Source of the DNA: Phlebotomus papatasi
Taxonomy: Eukaryota > Arthropoda > Insecta > Diptera > Psychodidae
Assembly (NCBI RefSeq): GCF_024763615.1
Contig: NC_077222.1
Coordinates: 82,026,001 to 82,090,000 of the forward strand
Direction: 5' to 3'
Length of the DNA stretch: 64,000 nt
The position numbers and the translations under genes are program-made. The notes beneath the pieces were generated by a model, which saw nothing but the letters and a program-made list of their open reading frames with translations, searched no databases and was not told the DNA's origin. Shown here piece after piece: positions 49,403 to 60,784 of this stretch (the stretch's first letter is position 1; each line of letters starts with the position of its first letter).

Positions 49403-49732
49403 CAGTAGCTTATCCATGGAACGGGATCGAAATGTCACACGGATTTTGAGAGTGATACACATCAAATTGTTTGAAATCTAACGATTTTTTTGTTTACATT
49501 GCAAATTTATGGAGTGAATTCTGATCTGACTGAATCGACATTCTCTCTAAACATGCGTACTGTCCAAAAAAGTTATAATGAGAAAGAATTAACAGTAGAT
49601 AGAGCACATTTGCTTTAACAAAAAAACCCAAAACGGGGAAAATATGTCAACAAAATTTTTAAAATTCAACTGTCTCACGGATTTTTTTATGTCACCCGGA
49701 AAAAGAGTCCACGGATAAGCGAGAGTATACTG
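49403..49732. mobile_element. CAGTATACTCTCGCTTATCC pogo-like MITE
   Basis: The right end, read inward, is CAGTATACTCTCGCTTATCC; the left end is CAGTAGCTTATCCATGG. TA flanks both sides. This TIR form is characteristic of pogo/Tigger elements. It is non-coding and sits directly beside the 1.8 kb repeat. Confidence 0.75.
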
Positions 49733-49737
49733 TAACT

Positions 49738-51563
49738 ATTAGGTGAGATTCTTAACAATCTCACCTACTATAATCCTAACAAAATTTCATGTCGTCCGAT
49801 CGACCTCAAATTTGGCCAAAATGTGTTTCAGCACTTCCTGATCACGAATATATATGTGGCTAATTTACGTTCCCGGCCGGCCGGCCGGCCGGCCGCTCTT
49901 TGGAGCTTAATAGCTCCTAAACTAAAAAAGATATCGACTTGCGGTTTTCGGCAAAGGTTATATATCGGGTGAAAATTGCAACTTGGTGCATTGACCCCCC
50001 ACCCCCCACCCCTCCTTCCGCCATTTTGAAGACCCCCCTTTTTTTGTTTTCTCAATAGCTCCGCCCCTATGGCATCGAGCGGGCTCAAATTTTAGTATGT
50101 TATAGCTGGGCCTTAGAGCTTTCCATCAATACCAAACTTTAGGTCCCCTGACCCCCCAGACCCGAGCTATAAGGGTCCAAAAAAAATTTCTTAAAATGGC
50201 CATAACTCCGGTTCTAATTATCAGAATTTAAAAAGTGAGGGCTTTTTGGAAAGCTCTCGTGAAATGCCACTTCCCCTTCTAACATCGCAAGTTCATAAAA
50301 CCACCGCTAGGGGCGCTATTATTAAAAAGAAAATTTTTAAATCTTATAAGTTAAATAACTCAAAAATTCCATTGTGCATCGGGCTGAAATTTTAGTATGT
50401 TGTAGCCGTTGATTATACCTATCAAACAAAAAAAACCTTAAGTCGATCCATAACCCCTGACCCGAGCTATAAGGGGTCAAAGTTCGAACATTGACCGGCC
50501 TCTATCTCCGGTTCTAATTAACATAGCGACATAAATTTTACCTTTTTGGTTTCGTCTCGATGAGCACTTTCAGATGGAAGTTCAAAAAGTCACCACAGGT
50601 GGCGCTGTGATAGCGTCAAAATTCATCGAAATTCAAAGTCACTTTTCTCAAAAACGGCATTGTGCAAGTTAATGAAATTTTAGTATGTTGTAGTCCAGTC
50701 TAGGACGTTTCCAAAATGGTGCGTATGCGCGCTGTGGTTTCAATAGAACCGGAGATATGAGGGGTCAAAGTTCACGAAATTCAAAAAATCATATCTCCGG
50801 TTCTATGTGACCGATTTTGATGAATGAGGGCTTAAACGAAAGATCTCACCAAATGCTACAACTTTCTAGAACATTTGAACTTCGTGGGACCAACACCAGG
50901 GGCGCCACAGTCGAAAAACCAATTTCAATATCACATAACCTCAATTATCTCGACTGTCGCTGAACCGATTTTGATGATTACTTCGACATAATTGTAGAGC
51001 ACATTTGTCTCTACATTTCGTCTATACATCATTTTCCGCTCAGACTACGCTATCACTTCGATTTTGCCGTTTAAGTGTGAAAAAATTGATTTTTCCCATA
51101 ATAACGCTTTGAAATCACTCAGATGCCAATTTGACTGCCTCTACTCCACCAAGACACTTAAAATAGGGTTTTAAATGAAAAGTCCCACAAAATACAACAA
51201 TTCTTTGATATAGTTGAAGTTCAACAAATGACTACTTGGGGAACTCTGGATGAAAAAACAAGTTAAGAAACAAAAAACCTCGCTTATCTTGGCTTCTGAG
51301 TAATCGATGAGATCATGTTCTATAGGAAAATTATAGAGTACATTCTGGTCTACATTTCACCCATATATCACTTTTCTGTCACTCCATCCAAATCTTTGAT
51401 ATTTTGGTTTAAATACAAAATTTGTATAATTTCACGAATTTGATTCAAGATAACTGAATGGCGTCTCCCAACTTCAGCTCTAAATCGAATTTGCATGCAC
51501 TCCGAGTTAGCTCACGTTAAGAATCTCACCTACATAAGCCGGTTAGGATTATCTGTCCCTTTT
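49738..51563 (-). mobile_element. 1.82 kb modular non-coding repeat, copy 2
   Basis: It is inverted relative to 30941-32762 and very similar throughout, including the GGCC-repeat run near 49875. The internal periodicity is easiest to see here: TTTTAGTATGTT at 50089, 50390 and 50680, and CTCCGGTTCTA at 50209, 50508 and 50794. No protein is encoded; the frame at 49828-50088 equals that of copy 1 because the DNA is conserved. Confidence 0.8.
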
Positions 51564-51569
51564 TTATCC

Positions 51570-52150
51570 GAAATTCAGTTGTATTACTCCTAAGGTAATT
51601 GGACAATGTTTTGAGTAATTTCTAAATCGGTTCATATCGGTTGTAAACCGGTAATGATGCGATTATGAACCTTTCAATAATTTTTGTCCGAAAATCAATT
51701 TTATTACTCTTTAAGCTATTTTGTTGGATCATTTAAGTGATTTATGAATCGATATAAATCGGTTCAATACGGGTAAACGGTAAATGATGCGAAAGCACAT
51801 TTGAGGTTTGGTAATCTAAGTCACAAGTTCGAGCACTTCGCAAAGCATGGGCGCTTTGCCACCCCTTTTTGGTTTGAAATGTGTTTAGTATCACTGCACA
51901 ATTCACTATACATCACACTGCATCGTATAATTTGCATTATCAATAAAATCACTTAAATTCCACTGAAATCACTAAAAATCTTTGCATACATTTAAAAGCA
52001 ATAAAATATCTTGGGAAATATTTCATGTTGTCAGTGACAGCTGAGTAAAACGACCACCAACACAATTTTATTTTAAAATTGGAGATTCTTTAAAGTAAGG
52101 TACGAAACATAGGGGTAAATTCAAGCTTTGATTGCTTTGATTTGTGCTTA
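51570..52150. other. No gene; eroded repeat pieces
   Basis: The sequence has several GGTTCATATCGGTT-like motifs and includes the repeat at 51690-51870. Nothing coding. Confidence 0.4.
51690..51870 (+). repeat. Dispersed repeat with B-box-like motif, copy 2
   Basis: Inverted partner of 3575-3720. AAGTTCGAGCACTTCGCAAA corresponds to a pol III B box followed by the shared GCAAAGCATGGGCG block. Confidence 0.45.
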
Positions 52151-52154
52151 TCAG

Positions 52155-52372
52155 TAGGGGAATTCTGTAACAGTATGACAATGTCATATGACAATTTTTA
52201 TGGTAAATTCTAGAGTAGGACAACATTGAGCATCTAATGGCCATTGTAAACATCTCTGTGAACTTCTCAGTAACTGATATGAGTCCGATTTTTAAATAGT
52301 TCGTCCGAATTTACCACGTAAAAAATTTTAAATTTGTCATATATGACATTGTCAGACTGTTATAGAATTCCG
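52155..52372. mobile_element. GTATGACAATGTCATATGAC MITE, copy 3
   Basis: The best ends of the family: TAGGGGAATTCTGTAACAG and the inverted GACTGTTATAGAATTCCG, each followed inward by ATGACAATGTCATATGAC-like palindromes. Confidence 0.8.
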
Positions 52373-52392
52373 TTACAGAACAGATACAGATA

Positions 52393-53237
52393 CAGTACTC
52401 TCGCTAATTCGGGTCTTTTAAGATCGGGCTACTTTTTAACTCTTTAAGGACGATTGGAACACCGGTGTCCCATAAAGAAAATAATTTTTGTCGACTACCT
52501 AAAGTTATTTTTTTTCTTATGTTTGTACATAATTGCAAAGTAGAAGGTTGAAGGAATCCAGGATATTTTTTGCAAGTCTACAGCTATTTGCTATATTAGT
52601 ACATTTTTAAGCTTAAAAATGGCAAATTCTTAAATTTTTCTGTTGAAAATTGATTTTAATTGTTTTTTACATTTCCGTTTTTTTAAGCAAAACCGTTTTG
52701 GGAAAGGAGACTACAATACTTAAATTTATTTTATTAAACTGAAAATTATCTGTCATTGGTATCGTCAGAAAAATTACTTAAATTTTTGGGCTATTTTTGT
52801 CCCTATCGTTCATAGAGACAAAAATATACTGAATCAGGCTGTGTTGGCCTGCCAAAGGTTAGATATAAGGGATATCACAAGTTTTGTTTATCGCTTTAAT
52901 TTTTATTGCTGATTTTCGGTCAGCGAAAACTGTCTCGTCGGTAAAGGGTTAATTCGGTGCGGCAGTTAAATTCGAAAAAGTTTGTTGACATTATTCAAGT
53001 TCGATTATGATTATCAAATGAAGCAAATATGCTCAAATTTTTCATGATTTGTCTTAGTTTTGATGTGATTTTGCATTATTAAGAGGTTTTCTTGAAAGTA
53101 GCAATGATCATGTAAACTCAATATGAGTATGCAGATGAACAAAAAATCGTTGCATTTCAAACAATTTGACGCCCGAAATTCTCTCTAATTCGGTTGACAT
53201 TTAGGTCCCAAATGCTCGAATTTGAGAGAGTCTACTG
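52393..53237. mobile_element. Pogo-like MITE split by a TTAA element
   Basis: It matches 14294-14629 outside the insert. It starts CAGTACTCTCGCTAATTCGG and ends TTTGAGAGAGTCTACTG with TA on both sides. Its middle holds the element at 52440-52948. Confidence 0.8.
52440..52948. mobile_element. piggyBac-like element nested at TTAA
   Basis: TTAA lies at 52436-52439 and 52949-52952. The TIRs are CTCTTTAAGGACGA and the inverted TCGTCGGTAAAGGG (CCCTTTACCGACGA). The TTAA target and CYCTTT tip are the signature of piggyBac-type transposition. The 509 bp interior has no transposase. Confidence 0.8.
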
Positions 53238-53239
53238 TA

Positions 53240-53870
53240 AATTTCAAAATTTTGTAATTCTGAAACTTTCGTAATAACGACATCACGGTATTTCTCAGTC
53301 AGTATCTTTGTCACCGGTTTAGAGGCCAAACGGTACGAAATATCGACTTACAGTCTTCGGGGACTACTCGAACAGGGCGGATATTCCTAAAAGTCGTGTT
53401 TTCTTATGGAAGTCGTCATTTTTTCTCTTCCATACCGGTCATTTTAAAACAAGTTTAAATAGTTTTGCATTAACAAAATACAAAAATAATATTTAGACTT
53501 AAAATTTGTTGTGCCTGAAGCATATTTCTCGCAAGTGTTTAGCTTTTTTTTATTTATTTATGACTGTAGATAGAGTTGTACATAATGTAAATATGAAATG
53601 TGTGTTTTTATGTAAAGTGTTATGTATGGGGAAGAGAGAAAGAGAAGGGAGACAAAAACTGGTGGATCAAGCAGCAAAAATCCAACGCTTTTAATTTACT
53701 TTTGCATTATTGAAATGGGCCAGAATGAGATGGAGATAGGGCGCTGTATGGATTGCAGATGGCGGTATTGGTGTGACTTGTTGCATGTTTATCGCTTTCG
53801 TTATGTATAGTTTTTCGTATATATATTCCTGAAATTGCTCGAGTGACGATCGAGTTTGTATGCGAATGCG
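53240..53870. other. No gene; upstream flank of the candidate promoter
   Basis: It includes a repeat J fragment at 53305-53380. Mobile elements cease after about 53400, and the sequence towards 53870 looks unique. Confidence 0.4.
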
Positions 53871-54045
53871 ATCGTGCTTGAGAGCGAGAGTAAGTGAGAA
53901 AGAGTGAATATGATATGATAATGGGTGGGAATGGGATGGCAGATATGTAAGATATGAAGCCGACTATAGTGTATTGTGTATGCGTGACCAACAGGCGGCG
54001 TGTGAGAAGAACAAAGTTTCATTTTCAAAATCAGTATAGAAACGA
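53870..54045 (+). promoter_or_regulatory. Candidate promoter: GAGA tract and initiator
   Basis: A purine tract with GAGAGCGAGAG at 53880-53890 is followed 140 bp later by TCAGTA at 54031-54036, matching the insect initiator, with the A at 54033 as +1. ACGAACGG at +10 to +17 resembles the pause-button motif. No TATA box stands at -30. Local GC content rises (GGCGCGCTGC). These are consensus features of paused dipteran promoters; use as a start site is inferred. Confidence 0.3.
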
Positions 54046-55242
54046 ACGGCGCGCTGCTAACACGTTCAACGGGGTCGAGCTAGCTCATAAAGTTGGTGCC
54101 TCCTCAAAAAAAAAATAAATTTTTGTAAACTCGTTCTTGTTTCAACTTTTTTTCGTCGTATATTACTTTGCGAGCAATTTACACGACGAGTGAGAAGTAA
54201 TAACAAGAAGAAGACGGAGAAAAGACACAAAACTCCAGCAAAAATCGAGTTTTCTTTTGACAAGTTTTCACGCAAGTTTTTCGGGTTTTTTTTTTTAAAG
54301 GAGAGGCAGTGTGGAGATTACAGAAAGAGAGCAAATTTTCTGCTCAAAGACTGAAAAGATTGAAACTTGGAAAATTTCAGTGTTTCGACATTTTGCCACA
54401 AGATCTCGATTGCAGAAAAACATAAGTCACGCTATTTTTTTTTAAATTGTAAAAAAATATATAAATAAAAAGAAAGAGAAGAAGAAGAAAAAAAGCAAAA
54501 ATCTTTTTCTCAATGCAAAAAGAGTTTTTAATCAAAAATCAGCTTCAATGTAAATGCAGAAAAATCACAAGCTTTTTCCACGAATCTGGCGGAAAAGACA
54601 GAGAGAGAAAAAGCAAAGAAATCGAGCTGAAATAAATGATCAAAAGTGATAATCTAATACAAAAATTTGGAGAATTTTCTTTTGAGAGAACGACCACTGC
54701 GAAGGAGAAAAAAATTGTGCTTTCTATCTCTTGTAGTCTGAAGAGTGGTACAAAAATAACGAAAAAAAAACTAAATGCTAAAATCTTAAATTATTATTTA
54801 AAAATCGTGAAGAAAGTGAAAGATTTATGTAATATTTAATTAAATTAAAGTTTAAATTATTGCATCTGTAAAAAAAGGAAAATAACAAGATAACCTAACA
54901 GTGATTTTGCCGATCTCGTAACTGAAGCAACAAGAAAGCTTTTTTTTTAACAATCTACACCTAATTAAGCGAAGGAGAAGAAAAAATTAAGTGTTTTTTT
55001 TGCAATTCAAGAGAAGAAAAGTTCGTGAATGTGTTTGTGTATCTGAAGTCATTTGGAGTTTTTTTTTGTGTTGAGGACGAAGAACGAGAAAAATTCCAAG
55101 AAAAAAGATCTTTTCTGGTCGAAAAGAGGAGGTAGTCCCAGGTAGATCAGCATTTGACAGAAGGAATTGAAAATTGATAAAGATGTCTACAGCCATAATG
55201 CATCAAACGGCATACTATGACTTTGGTGATTTGCTTCTCAAG
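54033..55242 (+). CDS. First exon with 20-codon start of an unknown protein
   Basis: The coding part is 55183-55242. The ATG has a good insect context (ATAAAG before it), and a TGA lies in frame five codons upstream, so this is the first usable start of its frame. It encodes MSTAIMHQTAYYDFGDLLLK and ends at AAG|GTAAAT, a sound splice donor, in phase 0. The 5' leader from the proposed start at 54033 is about 1.15 kb, A/purine-rich and full of short upstream frames (for example 54636-54839), as in many insect developmental genes. The next exon is not in the window, so the first intron exceeds 8.7 kb. I do not recognise the protein. A short acidic, aromatic N-terminus with a long leader and long first intron suggests a regulatory gene, but that is only an inference. 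Confidence 0.5.
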
Positions 55243-56535
55243 GTAAATATATTTTGTTACTGTAGGGAAAAAGTCTCCAAAATCTGTTATAACAGTTTTC
55301 CTATATATTTTTTATGAAATTAAAACTTTAAAATTGTTACAATCGAAAATAAATGTTATTATGAAAAACTCACACCTAAAACTTGAAGATACTCATGTAA
55401 TTTACTTAGTAAATGAGTAATTTATTAGTACCGGAAAGTCTCCAAAAATCTTTTATAATCTTATTTGGACGAAACTACCAAGAAGTACTCTTTTAAAAAT
55501 ATTGTAGTGAATTCGTATATGAATATTAAGTCTAAGTGTTAAGAACGCATGTCCCAAAATATAAGTCTGGGACTTTTACATTAGGAAATTTTAGGACAAA
55601 TTATTTTAAATAGGATCTGTCTTAAGTTCCGGCTGAATATAATATTCGGTGCAGATTACCCAAAGTGTTAAGTATATATTTCTAAAGGGAAGTAAACATT
55701 TAGGTAAAAACGTATGAAGAGAAAGAGAGATACAAGCAACTAATAATTAAAATGTAAGCAAACAACATTTGTGTGTGATTCACCAATTGCAATATCAAAG
55801 CTCAACTCACTGTAATTTCCGTTTAGTGTGACTTTTTAAATTCTCGTTTCATTTTTTAAATAGCCTCTTTTTCTCTCTTATTAACTATTCTCGTTCTGTT
55901 GTATCATACTATTTTCTATGTTGTGTTCAATTGAGAAAAAATTGTGAGAAGAAAAAAACAACAACATGCGAGGGGAAAAAAACCTTCAATTGTCGACGTG
56001 TTTGCCGATAAATAAGATAATTGTCCTCTAATTCTTGGTGTAATTGAAAGAAAATAACAATAAAAGATTTTTTTGTCTTTTATTTCCTTGCCGCTGTCAC
56101 ACAAATGTCAGACAACCATGTCAAAAATACCGACCCTATATGGGAGAGATTGGAAAAGAAAATATCTTTTGGGTTTTAAGTGATTGCGCGTTGCGGTATT
56201 TGCAAAAATACAAGAAAAAATATGGCAAAAAGACCATATTTCAATTTGTACCTCAAGTGAGAAATGCTGAAAAACTGCATTGTTGAAATAAAACACCAAT
56301 AAATCTCTGTGGAATTTTACATGTTTAAATATAATAAAATGTAGTCAATCACGTTTATAAAGAGTGTAGAGGAATAATCGATAACAAACATTGGGTGTTA
56401 AACAGAATTCATTGTTCTTCTGAAACGTCTGTAACACTAGAAGAACGTTTGATTGTTTATTATTTGTATTTGCGACTTTTGTTAGTGCATTAACAAAGAA
56501 ACCTTCAGAAGATTTTGCGTTATTCCAGCGTAACA
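55243..56535 (+). other. Start of putative first intron
   Basis: It follows the GTAAAT donor. AT-rich, with no second exon that I can support; frames at 56044-56286 and 56108-56299 overlap on opposite strands and look incidental. Confidence 0.4.
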
Positions 56536-56539
56536 TGGG

Positions 56540-56690
56540 ACACGCAATGGGTTTAAGTGGTAGAGCACTAGCTCAACAATGCTGTTGTCCCGAGTTCGAA
56601 TCCCCTTCCACACAACTTTTGATTGAAAAGCCCGTCCTTGTAATGCGAAAATTATACCGTAACAAGAATGACCGGTAAATTACTGTTAAA
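56540..56690 (+). mobile_element. tRNA-derived SINE-like sequence
   Basis: An A-box-like TTAAGTGGTAGAG (56553) and a good B box GAGTTCGAATCCC (56592-56604) are spaced as in a tRNA gene, followed by an unrelated body (CCCGTCCTTGTAATGCG). The 5' half does not fold into a clean cloverleaf, so a SINE or tRNA pseudogene is more likely than a tRNA gene. Confidence 0.5.
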
Positions 56691-56748
56691 TTACTATGGT
56701 CAACCTAACGAATATGTTTATTAATATTTGCATAAAGTTATGTCCAAA

Positions 56749-57605
56749 GCACAATATTTTTTGTTTGTAAACATGTTTTCAAAATTTTCTATGAGAGTAA
56801 GAGAGATGACTAGATCTAGATCTCACTCGCTCTCATTAAAATGTCAAAAATATGTTTACAAACAAAAGTTATTGTGTGTTATGACCAGCACACAATAACT
56901 TTTGTTTGTAAACATGTTTTCAAAATTTCCTATTAGAATGAGCGAGATAACTAATCTAGATCTCACTCACTCTCATTGAAATGCCAAAAACATGTTTACA
57001 AAACAAAAGTTATTGTGCGCTGGGTATTAAGCATTATGCCCAACGCACAATTACTTTTGTTTGTAAACATGTTTTTAAAATTTTCTATGAGAATGAGCGA
57101 GATGACTAGATCTCTGTTTCATTCACTCTCATTGAAATTTCAAAAATATGTTTACAAACAAAAGTTATTGTGCGTTGAGCATTATGCTCAACTCACAATT
57201 AGTTTTGTTTTGTGAATATGTTTTTGACATTTCAATGAGAGTGAATGAAATGTAGATTTAGTCATCTCGCTCTCTCTCATAGAAAGTCTTGAAAACATGT
57301 TTATAAACAAAAGTTATTGTGCGTTGGTCATTATGCCCAACGCACAATAACTTGTTTAGTAAAGATGTTTTTGGCATTTCAATGAAAATGAGTGAGAGTC
57401 ATCTCGCTCATTCTCATGGGAAATTTTGAAAACATGTTTATAAACAAAAGTTATTGTGCACTGGTCATTATAGGCAACATACAATAATATTGTTTTACAA
57501 ATATATTTTTGACACATTAAAAGGAGTGAATGAGACTTATTTTTAATTGTATAATAAGCTTTTACATTTTCGAAAACACGTTTACAAAATGAAAGTAATT
57601 AGGAA
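56749..57605. repeat. Tandem array of about six 125-140 bp palindromes
   Basis: Units at about 56749-56880, 56888-57020, 57045-57175, 57190-57325, 57341-57463 and a decayed 57475-57605. Each begins CACAATAACTTTTGTTTGTA and ends with the inverse, so each is a hairpin; the arms continue AACATGTTTTCAAAATTTTC and the centre carries GAGCGAGATGACTAGATCTA-like sequence. Spacers such as GCGTTGGTCATTATGCCCAA are themselves inverted repeats. It is non-coding. Confidence 0.85.
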
Positions 57606-57609
57606 CAAA

Positions 57610-58025
57610 TCATTATTCGTTCGCTCACTTATTCAAAGTTCCCAATGTTTTGTAATAAATAACCCAAAAACAAATCCATCCGGTCTACTCAAAAATTTGA
57701 TAATTTGAAACTGCGATAAAAATTTATCACTTCGATCAGCAATTGTTGTACCTTACTAATCGCCTAAATTAGCAACTCGCATAAACTGCACGTTTCTGTA
57801 TGTTTCTCCATTAAGTTATGAGAATTGTTTTAATGACCGAGTGGGTTACAACAATTACTGATCCAAGCGACGAATTATGGACAAAGATTTGTTTTTCAAA
57901 ATTTACGATTTGAAAGTGTCGTGGATTAAAGAGAAAAGTGGTGTGTTGTACAAAGTAATCCGTATAATCCTTGGCTAAATTTTTGTTTACAACTAGACAC
58001 TCACCGAGTTTAACCTTTTAAAACA
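57610..58025. other. No gene; one dispersed repeat
   Basis: 57735-57900 resembles 62710-62870 (TCGCCTAAATTAGCAACTCG against TCACCTAAATAAGCAGTTCG, and GATCCAAGCGACGAATTATG). The family is unknown and the ends were not defined. Confidence 0.5.
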
Positions 58026-58028
58026 ATG

Positions 58029-58210
58029 TAGGGGAGAGTGGGGAAGATCACGCAGTTGAACTTTTTACAGGACTCATTTGCTAAATGAATATGCAAACTA
58101 ACTTTTGAATATGTGAAAATATATGACAATTCTTAAGAAAAACATTTTTCATTTAAAAAATCTTTATTTTCGAAAGTAATGCATGCATAAAATTAACCTA
58201 CACTCCCCTA
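58029..58210. mobile_element. TAGGGGAGAGTGGGG MITE
   Basis: TAGGGGAGAGTGGGGAAG and the inverted CTACACTCCCCTA mark the ends, with TA at each side. The interior pairing is weaker than in the other TAGGGG elements. Confidence 0.55.
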
Positions 58211-58214
58211 CTAA

Positions 58215-60655
58215 AAATTCTAGCGATAGAATGTTTTTACTTTTGAATCACCTTCTTTCAGATTAATAGATGATGATTGCGAAAAGAAAAAAAACCATAT
58301 TAAAAGGGATGCAAAACGATACCAACAAGGTGTTGTAACGGTCATTTAAATTCTTTACATGAAATTCTTTCATATATCATTTATTTATATAGTGTTACTA
58401 TCTAGGAATACGATTTTTCATCCAGAATTCAAATCAAGAAAGAGAATCAAGGAAAATATTACCAAAATCAGCGCCATGTAGAACTTTCTGTGCGTAACTT
58501 CGTGCATACACTTTTGGCTGTTTTACGATATTAAAAGGCTAAAAGTATTAAAATTCTTTCCCGATCTTATTTACACTTAACATATAAGACTAAAATTGAC
58601 CGGTTCAAAATTAACACATTTTTAAACAGTACAATATCACTATCAAACTTTATGAATTTCTTAAAATATGCATGTAATATATTTTTAAGTGTTTAAATTT
58701 TAATTTTCTGCTCTTTTCTAAGTCAAATTTGTTGAGTATCCTACCCTATCGCGGTTTGTCATTTGACCGGAAAACGACCAAAAACGGTCGGTAGGTTTAG
58801 TGTTAAGACAGTCACTAGGTTTACTAGTTACACTCGTGAAATTGACTTTAGGGTAGTCAGACTTTTGTGATTGCAGTGTAACCCTGTTTCTTAACATTTT
58901 ACAATGGTTATGACAAAACAGGCGTGACCCTAACCGGTTATTTTTGCCGCAAAACCGTGTTGAGTCCTGCAAGAATATCAACTTTTTGCACAGAAAGTGA
59001 TTTTAATGGGATTTCTCTTGGAATGTTCTTGAGTTTCAGTTTACAAATAAACAGACCCACGCTTCAATCTCATCCAATTTAACACCGTGTTTGTGGGTCG
59101 TAAAAATTTTTTTAAGAGAATTCCTTGAAAGGCAATTGTCTTGAATATATCGCATAAGGGGTGAAATTGGTATAAAGAGCGCGTCAAAAAGAAATATCAG
59201 CAAAGATGGAAAAATGTTGATTTTCTCTATTTGTTCATCGTTTCACAGTTCGAAATCATGCGAAAAATTGCCAAAGTTCACTCATATATAGCAATGTATT
59301 AAAAGAAATTTTTCAAAAATCACTTCTCGGAAGACAATGGCAAAACAAATTCAAAAAAAACATTGAAATTGTTTGGTGAATTTTCTCTTTAAGAAAGCAA
59401 TTAAAGAGTTTGACAAAAGAGTATTTCATTTTTTTTTTTCTTTTTAAAATTATTTTGTGTGTGTCTCCAACGAGGTGAAATGCAAAAAAAGAGAAGTGTA
59501 GTATGATCTTTCTTTGGGAGACATTTCATTGTTTCTTCAATTTGTACAATGATTTCAATTGCAGTGTCTCTTAAGTTGTCCCTCTTTATAACATTTTTTT
59601 TTTTATTTTGTTTCGTCTCCCACCCTCAGCAATTACAATAATTTACGCACTCAGTTTCACTTTCCATTTTACAGAAAATGAAATACATATAGCAAAAGGA
59701 GGAAAGAAAAACGTGTGTAGAGAGAGAGAAAGAGAGAAGAAAAGATCGACACACTGACAAAATTACAGAAAAATACAGTAAAAATTGCTGTTTTTTTTTG
59801 TTGTTATTAAAACAGCAGCAACAATTGCTGGTATTCATTTCTGTGTTCGCCCAAGAGAAATAATGCGATATTTTTCGGTTGCAACAGTGGGCACGAAAGA
59901 AAACACAATGGGTGGCAAGAGTAGGATGGAAACTCTATTTTAAATGCTAGAAAGAGATAGATGAGAAAAATGAAAATTTTTCAACTATATTTAAGTTCTG
60001 TGCAAAAATTGAATGAAACAGAGGAATTCTTTCCACACTCTTGTGACTCCCGGAATTGGAAACGAAGCGAAACGTGCGCGCACACTGAAAACATTCACTT
60101 GCTGCCTTTTCCATTAGGTATCAGAGCTTTCCACACTGTGCTGATCACTGATGTTTTTATGCCCAGGCGAAGGGGGGGAGAAGAGGTAGAGGGACCTCGT
60201 TGCGGCCCTCTATTTCGGCTTCCATTGGAGCCCTTGAAAATCATCAGAATGACACGCACTCGCGACTGCTCTATTGAGATTTGATTGGGAATCGGAAATT
60301 ACGATTGGTTGATCTTAGGTTGGTTCAAGAATTCTAAGTTGCTATAAAGAATGCGTGAGGCAAAATAGAAAAAAAAGAGAGAATGATGAATATTATGTAG
60401 GTACACCACCAAAAATCGTTGTTGACCGTGACGATACGACGAGGGGAAGTTGTAGACAAAGAGGATGGGTAAATTAAAATATGTTAATCATATTTATTTA
60501 TTTTATATTTGAATTTTCATCATGCTTTAAAGAAGTTTGACTCAAAGTACGTAATTCCTCTAAGACTTTTGCAATTCAAATGATATACCTCGAATTTAGT
60601 TGACTATTCTGGTAAGAACGAAACAAATACGAATACTTGGAAAAATTTGTTCGGT
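58215..60655. other. Repeat-poor intronic tract, no supported exon
   Basis: A GA-rich run lies near 59719-59745. A plus-strand frame of 107 codons at 59961-60284 has no domain and no flanking splice sites that I trust. Confidence 0.35.
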
Positions 60656-60665
60656 TAAATAATTT

Positions 60666-60765
60666 TGGTCATGGTGGAATTGATAAAAGCGTTCGGCTCT
60701 TGGACGCTGAGACCCCTAAAACGATTGTCACAGTTGTGAGTTCGGGCCCCACCCGATGTAAAAGA
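60666..60765 (+). mobile_element. tRNA-like (Leu/Ser-type) SINE head
   Basis: GGTGGAATTGATAAAAG resembles the A box and D arm of a class II tRNA and GAGTTCGGGCCCC the B box; the 47 nt between them fits a long variable arm. Stems are imperfect, so it is probably a SINE head or tRNA pseudogene. Confidence 0.45.
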
Positions 60766-60784
60766 TTACAGTGTGTGAAGGGAA

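Noticed and set aside
56547..56616. Functional tRNA gene
   Set aside because: The A and B boxes are present, but the acceptor and anticodon stems do not pair convincingly, and an unrelated body follows as in a SINE.
59961..60284. 107-codon plus-strand frame in the putative intron
   Set aside because: No recognisable domain, no convincing acceptor or donor around it, and mixed composition.
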